Below are positions 11,445-24,482 of a stretch of 64,000 nt of DNA, one piece after another. A model generated the notes under the pieces. It did no database searches. It was not told where the DNA came from and saw only the letters and a list, made by a program, of their open reading frames with translations. The position numbers and the translations under genes are program-made. Source of the DNA: Isoetes taiwanensis (Eukaryota > Streptophyta > Lycopodiopsida > Isoetales > Isoetaceae); the NCBI GenBank assembly GCA_021234155.1, contig JAJEKV010000063.1:6261710-6325709 (forward strand), read 5' to 3'. The first letter of the stretch is position 1; each line of letters opens with the position of its first letter.

Positions 11445-11718
11445 TTACAGAAGATTAATATTAAGTTTTTCACTTTTCCCTTAACATTGTATAAAAATTT
11501 GATATAAGTTATCTATGTTAACACTCTTCCTTGAGAACTGTGAATCAAATTGTGTATTTTAATAATTATCTCGTATATATAAGTGTAAATTATTAAATAA
11601 ATAATATTTTTTTTGTTACCTAGAAAAACGTGTCAAAAAGGGTATAAAGTCACTTTTTGGACATTAGGGTTTCATTTCTCTCCTTTCCTTCAGCGCCTTC
11701 TTCCTCCTCCCTTGTTCT
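11445..11718. other. AT-rich spacer, nothing recognised
   Basis: A short AT-rich stretch with aataaataatattt, followed by a C/T-rich leader (11,670-11,718) directly before the next ORF. It could be a promoter or 5' UTR; nothing decisive is seen. Confidence 0.4.
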
Positions 11719-13126
11719 TTGTTCGACATGGACCGCCCTACTCTCCAACAATGGTACCTGGACGGTGAGCACTGGGACCCTGCGGTTCCCTTTGACGTCT
11801 TGCACCCCTATCTGCTCCAGCAAGTGGATCTCATCCACAATATGGAGGCACATCCTGATTACGCTCATTTTCTTCAGTTCTTCTACAAAGAGATTGTGCC
11901 TGTGTGTGTATTCAATGAGGCAGACTCCCAGCTGTACCTCAATTCCAACACTTTGGTAGCGATGTTGGGAGCTGATGAACATGCACGTAATGTTCTTAAG
12001 GGCATCAGGAGAAGAGGGATAGACCTTCCTATTGTCACCATAGACCGCGAGCTTTGTTTTGAAGCCCGCTTTGCACTGGCAATAGTGATGGACCAGTACG
12101 TAGAAGATATACACACCTTCAGAGCAGTCTATCATGCCATTACCCTCTGATCCAGAGGACGATGAAGTCGTCGAAGAGAATGATTTTGTACGATGGAAGC
12201 AGCTAGCTACGGAGGCACCGACATCCCGTGACAAAGCCTTTAAGCTTGCAGGGTTAGATCTTCTTCCCACTATACTCTTGAACAATCAAGAGTATGTTCT
12301 TTTAGAAGACATCATGTGGGCTTACCGAGTTATCGCCGACATGCGAGGCCGGCGAAAACCTGAAGTCCTTTATAAGCTTGCAGAGTTATGTCAGGACAAC
12401 TTCGTTGACTTCACAACACCTCTTGTTCATCCACAAGTTCAGGACCTGCTCACATTCCAGCCAGAAGAGATGGAGCCAGTTGACACTCTCTTGTCTCTGC
12501 GTAAATCTATGTTGGAAGATACACCATTTCAGCCTCCTTCAGAGCAGTTTGCTGGTATCATGCTACCTCCTCCTACAAGTCAGATGTTGCAGATCACTAT
12601 GGGAGAGGTAGATCCAGGTGAAGAAGACCTATGTGACACCAAGATGAGTCTTCGAGATGATAAGGAAGAGGCGGAGCAGGAGAAGATACCCATCAATTTG
12701 GAGAAGGAAACAGAAACTTCGATGGATCCAAGGGTTAAGGCCATGGGCAATTAGTTGACCCGATTCTTCCTTTCTGCCTTCCGACAAGGCGAGGTCCTTT
12801 TCTTCTCCAAGTACTTGGGGCCTCAGTCTGAAGCATCTTGGTGGGCACTTCGTGCATTATCCACCTTAGCGGGCCACAAGAAAATTGATTGTCATGCCAC
12901 CACGGTTACTTTGGTCCGGCGCGATCTTGCTCTTACAGCATTGGGAGATATTGCGGGCTGGGCTAACATGCGTTTCCTTGTTGCGGCACCTCTGGCAACT
13001 TTCCTACCACTAGATGCAGCATCTCGAGCCGCCCTCTCTGCTAGTCCTAACGCCACTTTAATGCGCTATCGACCGCCCCCACAGCCGGATATGCTTATGG
13101 AGGAAGATGCGGGACCTAGCTCTTAG
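11719..13126 (+). CDS. Unrecognised ORF, about 470 aa, broken by one frameshift and one TAG
   Basis: Three open stretches join into one protein. 11,719-12,150 (MDRPTLQQWYLDGEHWD...) shifts frame near 12,130 into 12,134-12,754 (DPEDDEVVEENDFVRWKQL...). After a single in-frame TAG at 12,752 the same frame continues to 13,126 (LTRFFLSAFRQGEVLFFSKY...). The first part is a compact alpha-helical-looking region; the middle is acidic and Pro/Glu-rich before the TAG; the end is hydrophobic and helical. Codon use and long open frames argue for past coding function. I do not recognise the family. It lies where internal genes of element 1 would be, but it could be a captured host gene. Confidence 0.5.
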
Positions 13127-13311
13127 ACATGTTTTGGTAATTATAAATCTTGGTATTGTTTATAAATGTAATTCTTGATTGGCATTTTCAATGCGCCATC
13201 ACATAATATATATATACTATTTCCTTATGTTTCATTGCACTGTTCAATGTGGTCTAAATTGTGACATTTTGTATAGTATTGCACTTGCTTATACCTTCTT
13301 ATGTGTATATA

Positions 13312-13745
13312 GACGGTGTACGTAATGCTTTTTGGCATACCCCTCCAGATGCTGGCAGATTGACACCTGAGCAAGAGCTCCTCTTGATGAAGAGACAATT
13401 GGTAGAACTTCAAGCCTATGTTTTGAACACAAATCCTCCGCATCTCACACCTGAGATCGGACCGGAGCTACCACCATTACCGCCGAGCCCACCACCGCAG
13501 CAGCCACCCGCGCCGGCACCAGCACCCGTGCCTGTACAGAAGAAACACCATGCTAAGCGACGTAGAAGCTCTTCTAGCGAGAGTGTCACGTTTTCACAGA
13601 CCGACACCTCTGAATCTTCGGAATCATCCGTATCGTCAGGTTACCATGCTAAGAATTATAAGGAGTACCACAAGACCGTGGACACAGCTATTACCAGCAT
13701 ATGGAAGAACAGGGGAAGGTACCAATTTCTCACCAGGCCTACAGT
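13312..13745 (+). CDS. Unrecognised exon-like ORF: helical start, Pro-rich linker, basic/Ser tract
   Basis: The open frame follows an acceptor-like tatatag at about 13,311 and encodes in order PEQELLLMKRQLVELQAYVL (amphipathic helix), a Pro/Ala-rich linker (13,460-13,540), the basic patch KKHHAKRRR, a Ser/Glu/Thr tract (13,565-13,640) and HAKNYKEYHKTVDTAITSIW. The basic-plus-serine part looks like a nuclear localisation region. It is the third unfamiliar ORF between the 5' LTR and the rest of element 1. The N-terminus is uncertain. Confidence 0.4.
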
Positions 13746-14797
13746 CAGTGCTGTTGCACTAGGATTGGATATGATGTTATTACTGTTTCTCTGTAATCAA
13801 AGGACTTCTTTGTTTCAAAGTAGTAAGATCGTTTGTTTATGCTTGGAAGCCAAAGGAATCTCCTGTATTCAAACAGCCTGAAAGAAATAGCAAACAAACT
13901 GCCCAAACGAACTGTATGAGGGCCCAACATCGACAAAATTACACCACCATTTCGCAGTTTTGCCAAGTTAGATTCGACAAGGTATTAGTCATATTGGATT
14001 GGCAAAGAGTGTATTAGGATGCCAGATTGGGGGCACATTTGACAGATTTTGACTGAAGCAAGAGAGGTGGAGGCCAAATTTTAATCTTCCATTTCGGAGT
14101 CCTAGTAAGGATCATCTATGCTAGAAAATTGCATATGGAGAGTGGATGGCCACCACAACTAGGACAGAGATGTCTCGAGATAACTACATAGGAATATCAA
14201 AACTTATTCCCACAGACATGTGTCAAAACATGGTTAGAAGGACGGGTCAAAATTAAGCATGGTTTGAACATGTTTGGGAACTCGCTACGTTTTTCCATTT
14301 CTCATCTGCACTAACACTTCATGTTTTTTGGTTTCGAATGCTATGATGCCTTGTACGGGTTAGTGGCCTTTTCAAAGATTTCATGCTCTTCTTTGCCTTT
14401 TCAGATTGACTCCAAACACTTCTAATTTACTTTTTCTATTACTGTTAAATCAGGTAACAAAAAAAAGAGAACAACACCGTTTGCTTTAATTCTGAATAGC
14501 TGTCTTTTGTTTGACCATCTCCATGCTTCTCCAGAAAGAGCATAGAACAAATTGCTTATTCCATCTTGTCCTTCTAGCTATTCCTCATTTTCCCAGCATG
14601 CTCTTGAAAACAATGGGGAGACCAAGCACTGAAAAACCATGTGAATCAATTTATTTTTGCCTTTATTGTTAAAGACCTCCTTTAGCTCTTTTGGAAAGCA
14701 TGTCATACGCTTGGGGACTGTTTAATGCTACATTTTTTAATTACAGAGGTAGCAAATAGTATCATGCAAGTCTGCTCCAATTTATACATTAAACCTT
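13746..14797. other. Noncoding region, nothing recognised
   Basis: AT-rich, no long ORF on either strand and no recognisable RNA or repeat termini. It may be 3' untranslated or spacer DNA inside the composite element. Confidence 0.45.
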
Positions 14798-14925
14798 TTT
14801 GGGTTGTCCCTAGGGGGGCAAACCCTCGTTTATGTGGGTTTGTGGGAATATCCAGATATGCCGCAAGATATGCCTAGCATATGCCGGTGATCGCTCCAAA
14901 CCGGCTGCCGCCAGAACTCTCATTA
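14798..14925 (+). repeat. Double-hairpin repeat, copy a
   Basis: Starts with the near-palindrome gggttgtccctaggggggcaaaccc, followed by a degenerate catatgcc..gcatatgcc inverted repeat and gctccaaacc.gct. It shares about 120 bp with 18,425-18,545 and 48,565-48,690 and then diverges. Many changes lie at CTG/CAG positions. Confidence 0.7.
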
Positions 14926-15500
14926 TCCGCCCCATTCCTTCGCAGGGCGTGGCTATGGCGCAGCTGACCCTTCTTTCTTCTTCCAAGCATTTTCCTCTGC
15001 TTCCAAGAGCATGGCAAGAATTTACTCGCCTTTTATGATTTGCTTTGCTTGGGAATCGCTTGGAATAAATAGCTATAGGGTATTATGTCGCCTCGAGAGT
15101 TCGATTAGTTGAATGAATGGATTCTACAAAAGGACCCTCTGCTTTTTGTTGTCCCCGCAATACTTGGAGATAATCTTTGCACTCTGCGAATATTTCCAAA
15201 TAGGGAAAAGATGCTAGCATGCTCACATCCCGTGCTTTGCCTCCGAATCAACAAAAAAATCCCAAGCAGGTATGTTTTCTTCGATGGAATCCATTGTTTT
15301 ATCTAAGGACTAAAGAATAATGGATGCTTAGGTTAATGGAGCTCCCCGTGGTATTCCCCGCCTTTCCAAATGGGTTGGACTATAGAGTAGTTAACATAGT
15401 ATCGCTGCATCAAGTGTCAGTAGTGCTTTAGATATGCCGGCCTTAGATCCTAATGGAAGAGTATCTTCATCTCATAATGCAAAGCAGCCCGTGCTTCATT
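14926..15500. other. Spacer before the duplicated segment
   Basis: No gene recognised. The sequence has no counterpart beside the second copy, so the duplicated block begins at its right edge (ccagccgtgaaa, about 15,501). Confidence 0.45.
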
Positions 15501-18424
15501 CCAGCCGTGAAAAATGTTGGGTAAATTATTAGCACGCTAGAGTTGGTTCACTTTCACACTCTGCAGAAAATATCCATTTCAAAATTATGCAAGATAAACC
15601 ACAAGAAGGTTCTCGCTTTGTGATATTGCTTGCGCCTAAGGTTATTCCACTTATTAGAATAATATCTACCCGTAATGAATATGATTCATTACATGCGGGT
15701 ATTGGTTTTGAACAAGCTTGCAAATGTGGTGTGTTCTACAATGGTACAAATTTGCTATCTTTTGACCGAGGAGGCACATTCCCTTTCTCATTTTCACGCC
15801 ATCAATGAGATCCCATGATTTGCATTAGGATGCTCTTCTAGCTGCCTAGAAATAGCGTAGATCGAAAATTTTATATAAGTCTCCAAGCAAATAAATTATA
15901 GAGAATTATTCTGCTCCGCTTAATTGCTCTTACAAAGAATGTAATTAGACTTGTTGAGATCATCCCGTAGTATTATTTGTCGCTCCCCCTTTTGCTACGC
16001 CCATTCTCGTATTCACATGTATGCTCATGGGGCCGGCCTTGAATCTATGTGATGTATCATTACTAGGCAAGAGCTTATAGGGGAGCTGCTAAATGTATAG
16101 CGACCGTGTCTTTATATTTGTAGGCTTTAGTAATACATGTTCTCTTTACTCCTCCTGTTAGCTATTGTATCAATACTTAAATTGATACTCTTTGCATGCA
16201 AAGCAGTCTAAGAGTTGGAAAACTTAAAAAAGTTAATTATCTACATGTTTTTGCCTTTTAGTTGCCATCGACTTTCGTACATTGAATATCCACTTTCTTT
16301 TGCGATTTCTATGTTTTAGCTGAATCATTTCAATATATATAAATATAAATATAGATACGCTCAGAATTAAGATAAATGGAATATATGCTCCCTATACCTG
16401 GGTATGTATATAACATCTATTTACAAAGATAGTTACAATAATGTATACAACAAGATTTATTCATTTAAGGATTCTAGAGTGATGCTCATGTTATTGATGA
16501 TGATTGAGAATCCAGATAACCAGCCCCACCATGGAGACTAGGATGGAGGATTTCTTGGACAAATCCAACTTATTGATTTTGTCTCCAATGCCAAAGCCAA
16601 CAAAGACGAGATACCATTTCGTGATCGCGGAACCAACCATTTGTATGAAAGAGCCTACAAATTCTAATGTATTTATGGAGGTATGTTCATCAAAGATTTG
16701 GCAGATTAACAAAGGCCCGGAAAGCAATCGACCTTTATCTACCGAACTTGATATCTATGGCCAGACAATTTCATGTGTCTGCTCCCATGCTTTGGGCAGA
16801 TCCGCATCACCACTTTAGCAACAAAAAACAGAAATGCCTTTGAAGGTATATGGCTTATTTTTCTCATTGGGCCCATACTGATTCCACATCCATTCTTTTT
16901 GCCAAATAAAGCTGAAATAACTAAACCCATTTCTTCAAGCCGTTGTCGATTCTTGAATGTATCAAGTTCTCATCCCCTATTTATACATGTTTTGGTTTTG
17001 CTCGTTTTTGATCAATGTGTGATAGAATTCACACGAAATATGTAAGCGTAAAATCTCCGCACAAGGAACGTAAACTTAAAGTTGTCTTCAACGCCGCTTT
17101 TGGATGACGTGGCCATATCCGAATCCGTGTTTTCCATGTGAAGAGAAATTGAGTCCGCAAGTCATCCGCACTCAAGCAAGTCACCAAATGTTCTACTTTC
17201 ACAAATTAACGCCCCTTGGTCTCAAAATTTGTGCATCGCTATTATATCCCCGCCCATTTGTCTTTACCTTGTGATTGGTTTATTTACTTCCACGTAATAA
17301 TGGGTGTAATGATAGGTAAAGCGGGTTTGCTTGTAACCAGAATCCTCTCCACAATGTCATGGACGTTTCAAGAAACTCGAAGAGGATCAAGAATGGGCAA
17401 ATTACATGTTTCAAGAGCATGGTTGGTCCATTGCTGGGCCCTTAAAACATGTGGGTAACTTTTCCTACCTAGGCACCTCAAACAAGAAGAAATGAAGTAT
17501 TATTTAACGTCAATAGTAACCTTTACATTATGCGGCAAAGATAGCATTGGATACATTTGTAGTCTGCAAATTATACTTAGATCCTCTTGGTGCCTAAATC
17601 ACTGCATTTAATTAATCTCCCATTAGTGCCCAAGATATTCCTAACATCAATTATCCAGGGCCATTGAATACAGAAGTCTAAATCAAAATAGGACACATAT
17701 AATAAACCTAAGCCCAAACAACATGCAATAGTTGCATCCTTGGAGTCGACTAAACGCAAAAGAACAAATAAACATATCGAGCAAGCTTAGTCTCCTCAAG
17801 GCCATGCCCCAATCACCACGAATATACCTAACAACATGAGAGACAAACAAACTTATTTAGATGTCATTATACAAATTGTCTGCATTGCAAATGATTCAAT
17901 GTCGTCCTACGACCTATCTGGATTTGCCAATGCTAATTGTGCAGGAGTTTTGTAAACAACAAGAACAGACACATGAATCTCATTGTCTCTCAATGGCTCA
18001 GGAGAGGAAGAATGTTGAAGAAAAAGTGGTATGGTTGTAGCTGGAATGATATAAGAAGGCATTTTGTATGAGGGAATTGCAATGACAATGGATAGATGAT
18101 GTGTTGTATTTAAAAACTATGTTGAAAAAGGAAGTTAAAGATGACGAGATGAAAACATAGTGTCTTTTTGCGTGGTCGATTGATAAGTGTAGTTAGAGTG
18201 CATCTCAATATTGTTTAGGACTGAAGTCCACGTTAGGTGCATGTAAAGAAGTGTGATGTATATCACATCAAAGACACCACATCCTCCTTGAAATCCCCCA
18301 TAAAAAAAAAAAAAACCCTCAAAATCCCCTTTGTGGAATGGACATGATTTTAAGAAACGGGGTATTTGGCCACAATCCCCTTTGTGTGATTTTATAGATT
18401 AATATCCCCTCAGATTTGATTTTT
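15501..18424. other. Noncoding or intronic DNA, no confident gene
   Basis: Only short ORFs. One at 15,587-15,808 (GIGFEQACKCGVFYNGTNLL) and one at 17,290-17,495 (QEWANYMFQEHGW in the second copy) look protein-like but are too short to name. There is no TE terminus. Same content as 45,666-48,560. Confidence 0.4.
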
Positions 18425-18545
18425 TTTTGGGTTGCCCCTAGGGGCAAACCCTTGTTTATGGGGCTTTTGGCATATCCTAGGTATATGCCGGAATATACCT
18501 AGATATGTCAGGATCGCCCAAACCCCGCTTCTTACCCAGAACTCT
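18425..18545 (+). repeat. Double-hairpin repeat, copy b
   Basis: gggttgcccc-tag-gggcaaaccc (18,429-18,451) is followed by catatcctaggtatat and its imperfect complement (18,471-18,509). It is the duplicate-copy counterpart of 48,565-48,690. Confidence 0.75.
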
Positions 18546-19459
18546 CTGGCCGCCATTGTTGCCGTAAGGCGGCCGGTGTGGAACTGGTTAACCGCACCGC
18601 CAAGCATTAGAGCGAGATCCACTAAGCACTTGATTTCTTTTTCAAGTATGGAAGAACAAATGTAACAAAATGTCACCAAGATATCGGTAATTATTCTTGT
18701 GTTTGTATTTTGATCTTGTCACCTATGGCAAATCATAAGATCAGCATTTGTTTGATACCAGCCAGGATGCCTCTACCATGTGAAGGAAGAAGCATTGATC
18801 CTACCGTATGTAGGCGAGGCGATGTTTTGTCTTTTGTCGGGCTTGAAGTTTTTGGTGCCGATAGCTTGTTAATCGTGGCTTTCAGAGATTTAATTTTTCT
18901 TTTTCGATTATCTTAGCCAAAACGAGGAGCATTTTTTCGTGAAGCCGAGTTCCATCATTCTCCAAGTAAGCAAGCATTTTTTTTTTTTCTTTTTCTGGTT
19001 TCCTCGTTTCTAAGGAAAAAGCAACAGCCTTCAAGGCTGATGGGGCTTTGGTTGACTTATATGGCTTGTTAGTCGTCATGCATTCGCCGTAAGTTTAGCC
19101 CTATTTTAGGTAACCGCACTTAGCATGCATGCCGAGTAACGATTGTGCATGTGTGTTTGAAGATTTTAGGAATCATTAAACTACTTATGAACTCAATTTG
19201 ATCTAGATCAACATTTATTGGGAGCTCCCGGTAGCCGTAATTAAGATTTTTTGAGTCTTAGATATGGTGCGCTTTTTGTTTGTTGGGCTATACCTCCCAA
19301 GAGTGCAAGCTTTCCATCTTGTCACCTTATCCATGCTCCTATCCTTGTACGCTTGTGTAACATGTTTTTGTCCATGTGGAATTCACAAGTGATTGATATA
19401 TCCTCAGAAAACCAAGGCAATCTCGTAGATTGTTGAGGATGTCTCGGGGCAAAGATTGA
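18546..19459. other. Noncoding, nothing recognised
   Basis: AT-rich, no long ORF, and a poly-T/A run near 18,975. It may be intronic to the MBD-like fragment that follows. Confidence 0.4.
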
Positions 19460-20340
19460 GATGGCCACAAAATTTAAAACGAACAAGGAGTAAGCAAATA
19501 AGGAAGTTAGTTTTGGTAACCAAGCATCATATGTCTTCTCAGAAGGATGTGGAGCGCTCATATCTCAAATCCAATACCGCACGAGTGGGAGCCGCTCATA
19601 TCTCAAATCCAATACCGCACAGAGTTGGCAAAGATACGCAAAGACAAGGTCGATGCTACAGCCAATGTTTATAACGATCATATGCTAAATGCTGCAGGAG
19701 TAGTTGGAAGGGTAGATAACTGATTGCAACAAACTCCATTTTAGAGCCTACACCATCGGGCAAAAATTGTACCTACACCACCGCTAGGGTTCCATTTCAA
19801 GACAAAATCATGCACCCGCCGCCAAGCAGTATTCACCGCAATGTGCCAATTGCTTAAAATGGAGAGTAGTGCCCACTAAAGAGCAATAATGGGCAATCGA
19901 CAATGCAACTTAATATACCCCGGTATGTGAGGATGGGCGAGTTGGCGCCGATCTTTCATGTGATGAAGAGCCCGACTTGTCCCAAAACTCTATGCCCCGC
20001 AATTTGGGCAATGGACAAAGCGAGTATTCCATGCACACCTCCGTGTTGGGAAAGGAAGCTCGATATTCAAGTGAGGGCTGCTCAAAGTTCAAAGTGACAT
20101 GTATGTAGTTGCATATCTTATTTAATCAGAGGTTGGACATATCACCATGTGGAAAGAAGTTACGCCAATGGTGGAAGTCTAGAGGTAAAGAGGCTAGCTA
20201 TGCAATCGCCAGACTGCCTTTGATTTTCGTTAGTAGCTCGAAAGTGGCTTTTCTTTTTTTCCTCGTGTTTCGGATGAAAATCCCGCGATATATTGAAGGT
20301 GCATCGTGATGTCTGATTTTTCATATGCGTCGCTACCAAC
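19460..20340 (+). pseudogene. CW/MBD protein gene fragment, copy 1 (corrupted)
   Basis: Counterpart of 49,600-50,508, with the same exon-intron layout: exon end near 20,100, short middle exon about 20,133-20,186, last exon from about 20,262. The CW region (gtgccaattgcttaaaatgg) is recognisable, but stops and frame changes appear where copy 2 has CTG or CAG (aataccgcac versus aatacctgcac). The lesions unique to this copy are more likely consensus errors than mutations. Confidence 0.75.
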
Positions 20341-20498
20341 ATGAAGGATCAACAAAGCTTCACTATCACCTTAACTGCAGGTATTGTTCTGCTACATTTC
20401 CTCTTTTAGGCATTTTCTTGAAGTAAGATTATTATAGAATCTTCAATATTTTCTCTGGTGTAAGAAGATATGATGAATTGTGCTTACTCTTACAGAGA

Positions 20499-20719
20499 GT
20501 CTTTGTCTGATTGGCTGCAAAAATGGGCATTTTAAAAGCCCAGGGGGATATCCAAGATTTTCTCCTATGCTTCGAAATGTTCCTTGCAGCAATTGGTCAT
20601 ATATATGCATTCCCATATAAAAAATATGCAGAAGCTAATATTGGTGGCTCTTCTGGCATGCCTGGCAGTGTTGCTCATGCACTGAACTTCCATGACGTGG
20701 CCTCAGATATTGTTCAGGT
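20499..20719 (+). pseudogene. TMEM184/LAZ1-like (DUF300) exon, copy 1
   Basis: The exon encodes AAKMGILKA.GDIQDFLLCFEMF, AAIGHIYAFPYKKYAEANIGG and NFHDVASDIVQV. This is the conserved QDFLIC-EM...YAFPYKEY...DV-SD signature of the TMEM184/OST-alpha (LAZ1 in plants) membrane-protein family. It is flanked by acceptor-like ttacag and donor-like cag|gtctga. Only this exon and possibly a short following one are visible, so it is a gene fragment. Confidence 0.65.
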
Positions 20720-20724
20720 CTGAT

Positions 20725-22150
20725 TTGGACAAAAAATGACGAATGTTCGACTGCAGTTTGCCCAACATATCATGATTATGTTCTTTACAGCAATAGTGGT
20801 GATCTGTGCCTGTTGGTAAAGGAATGGATACTCTGCATTGACGTAACAATATGTTTGGAGCTGGCAAATTGATGAAGCATATGCAGCCGAGCTATCTTCC
20901 TTGGATACTAGAAAATTAGGTGATTCAGGAGATGTAAAAGCTAGCAAATGATATGATGTCAACTTTAGATATTTCTAAGCGACGCAAAAGCAATGCCTTT
21001 GAAGTTAAATTTCGATTTGATAGTCAATGTTATAGAAGACGAAAAGGCTTGAAGAGGACACATGATTCACAATTACCCTGACACTCCAGGTTTTGTCAAT
21101 ATTTATTGATACCATTGTTTTTTAAACAAAAGATACAAATCTGATGCTAATTGTTACTTCTATAGCAGGACTGACTATTAATTTATGGAATTCCTAAGTG
21201 ACTGGAGAATATGGGAATATATTCTTTTGGAGGGAAAAGGTTCTCAAGCTTGCATTTGTCTTCTAAATATTGTGTTTTAAATGGTATTTACCGATAACGC
21301 TCGAATATTTGCAGGAGACAATGTAAGTCCGGGTTGTTGTTGAAGCCGGATTTTGCCCGAGAGAGCCTCCCGACCACAAGATCGCCGCGAAATTAAAGCA
21401 AAGAAGATTTATTCAGTTTTTGTGAGGCAACAAATATCAAAGGTAGTTTAGTGATCAATAGAGTGGTACTTCAATGAAGCAAAATCTTTCTAAAAAGGCT
21501 CAAATTTAGAGCATCCAGAGATAGTTGAATTTTATGGCAAGAACAAATAGGAGGAACACACTAACTCTAAAGAAGTTACTTCGGTGTGAAACACGTAAAT
21601 AGTAAGGAAAAGATATTGTAACTAGGGGTAAGAACAATAAATTTGACTACCTATGTGCATGATGTTTCTTAGTAGTTGGCCAAAGACCAAGAGAAGAGTC
21701 TGTTTGACATTTTTAGACTATGCAGCTATCAATCAAACTTTTTATATCCCATCGTAGATAATATACTTTACGCCTTTATAATATACCCAAGTAACATTTC
21801 ATGGAGTAAATTAGCATTTGTGATTGGGTTTTATACCATCACTGGATAACTATGAGGAGCTAATTAAGATGTAGATGCCAAGTCATATACGAATGTTGAA
21901 TGTTGTTGAAGTAATTAAGATGAATTGAGATGGCACGTTAAGAAGTTAAATATTTATGCCATCATTTTCACAAGTGGACGAGCTTATATGCATATAAGTT
22001 GTGGACAGTGGCTTGATGTCGCAAGATGGCCAAGGTTCCATTCCAGGCTTAAGATTCAAGTTCGTTGTAGTTTTAGGTATGCGCGGTGTAGATGCTAGGT
22101 GCATGTATGCGTATCATCTACATGTTTTCAAGGGCCCAACAACCCGGGTT
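20725..22150. other. Noncoding region with possible exon scraps
   Basis: No long ORF. Short exon-like pieces occur near 20,870 (DEAYAAELSSLDTRKLG) and in the copy-2 counterpart of 21,340 (EAGFCLREPPGPQDRSQ). Otherwise AT-rich. Nearly identical to 50,890-52,285. Confidence 0.4.
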
Positions 22151-22159
22151 AAAGCATCC

Positions 22160-24482
22160 TTAAGCTTCAAAACTTGCCTGGACCTTCGTCTTCCAGTGTT
22201 CTACCCAATCCTTCACTTTCTCATGCTTTGTAAGGTCTGTGAGAGGCCCTGCAATCTTGGCAAAATCCTTGACAAATTTCCTGTAATATCCTGCCAAGCC
22301 CAAAAAACTCCTTACCTCTGAAACATTACCCTGAACAGGCCAATCTTTAACTGCCTCTATCTTTGCCGGATCTCAGAGTAATTCCCTAACAAATCACATG
22401 CCCCAAATAATCCACCTTTGGTGTGGCAAACTTACACTTAGAGAACTTTGCAAAGAGTCGTGACGACGCCGCGCAAGGCCAATCTAAGGTGTTTCTCATG
22501 CTCCTCAAGGGTTTTATCAGATGAGAATGTCGCAAAGAAAATAACAACAAAATCATCCAAGTATTCTCTAAGACATCATTCATCAATCGCATAAAAGTCA
22601 GCGGGCGCAGTTAAATCAAAAGGCATAACCGTGAATTCATAATGCCCGTATCTAGTACGAAAGACAGATTTATGGATGTCATCCTCTTTAATTTTATCCG
22701 ATGATACCCGTGAGCGTAAGTCAATTTTGAGAAGTATTTGGCCCTTGCAACCGGTCCATAAGATCATCTCGCTTAGGTAAAGCATAGCGATTCTTGATCG
22801 TATGCTTGTTGAGTCACCTATAGTCAATGCACATCCTCATGGATCCATCCTTCTTTTAACAAAGAGAATAGGTGCACCAAAAGGTGAAACACTAGGCCTA
22901 ATAAAGCCTAGGTTCAATAGCTCCCCGGAGTTGCTTCTTAAGCTCACCAACTCGAGGGACTCATGCGGCACGACGCCCACCGGTAGGCTTAGTACCCGGT
23001 TCCAAAGCTATTTTACATTCGACCCTCCAAAAGGAGGAAGTTTCGATCTCATCAGAAAAAGATCCTTAAATTTCTAATAAGACTAGCAATGTTCTCTCGG
23101 TAATGCATCCACTACCTCCTTCGCTTAGCATCCGACTCAATGGAGGCAAGTCCGATAACGCAGTACCTTATCCTTGGTGATAGCCTTATCTAAATGCCCG
23201 ATAGACATGGATCGATGATTGGGTTTAATGGATCACCTTTAATAGTTACCCGGCCCATTAGTCGCTTGAAGGTCACTTCCCCGCTTCTCATTGCCTATAT
23301 TGGCTTTAGCAGATGCCAAGAATTCCATGCGACAATAAGATCATATTTGCCAATGTCCATTAGTTCGCACCTAAGGCAACCGATGCACCGCAACCGTGAT
23401 ATTGAGGTTAATGCAACGCCATTTGTATGTCGGATCTTACCACCGGCTAAAGTAACATGTCGCGGGTCGATTTTAAGGTCTCAAATTTCAACACCGGCCA
23501 TTCTCGGAGAAGCAAAATTATGGGTACTACCCGTATCCATAAGAATAACAAAGGGTTTATCGCCTACCGCCTATAGCGTAAATAATAAAGAAGTTGACTT
23601 TCAAAGATTGCCGGTTTCAATAGTTGCAAAATATGAGACGCCGAATGTACTCGCGGAGCCTCCTCGTCGCCAGTGGTGGAGACTCGAGATCGCCCCAATC
23701 GAGGTCGGCCATTGCCGCTGAGCGTTTGTGTGACATAGGGGCAGTTCGCATCATGTGCCCGGGTCGCATACACCTGAAACATGTCTTATCTTTTATGAGC
23801 CGTTTCGAGCCTCTTTGGGAATAGACCGTAATAGGTCCCGAATTGAGCTGCCCATATTATTCGCCTTGTCGCACACGCTGAAGGTGACTTTCTTTTGTCC
23901 TCGTCGGGCCATACGAAGTTTTGCTTTAGGGGCCTGTGACTTGGAGAACGAGGCTTATACTTGTGTAAGAGCGAGGCCGAGAATAAGAGGCGAGGCAGGC
24001 CGACATCGGGTTCTTTGGTATGTCCTCCTCGAGGCTTAATGCCTTAGCCTCGCCTCTGCAAATGATTTTTGGGTCTATGGCCTTTACCATTCTTTTTAAT
24101 TGATGGTGCCAACCCTTCAATATATCCTTCCACTGCCCTCTTCTCCGGCACATATAGCCTCAAACGCATGAAGTCCTCAGTATAGGATTGCACTGACATG
24201 CTTTTCTGCTCCAACCTATAAAAGGTCTGTATCTGTTGACACTTGTGTGCACGTGGCACATAGTGTGACTTAAAGGCCTTGGCAAACTTCTTGAACTTAC
24301 ACCTGCTCCTGTCCAAATGTTTGGCCCTAGCTAGCATAACCTTTCCACCAAATCCTAGCTGCACCTGTGAGGTTGGTGGTGGCGACCTTACCTGTATCCT
24401 TCTCGGTCATACCATATGATTTTCCAAATTTTTTCATCTCGTCTAGCCAAGATTCTGTGTTAAGACCTCCCCTGGATTTCCC
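22160..24482 (-). pseudogene. Inverted gag-protease-RT block of a chromovirus, copy 1 (corrupted)
   Basis: Minus-strand counterpart of 52,300-54,692, covering gag, CCHC, protease and reverse transcriptase. Frames are repeatedly broken at places where copy 2 has CTG/CAG, for example the RT segment near 22,460 and the protease region near 23,500. Its orientation is opposite to the RNase H-integrase that follows. Confidence 0.85.

Noticed and set aside
8859-14797. Ordinary gag of element 1 in the ORFs after the primer site
   Set aside because: No CCHC knuckle or capsid motif. The chromovirus gag with knuckle is in the inverted block instead.
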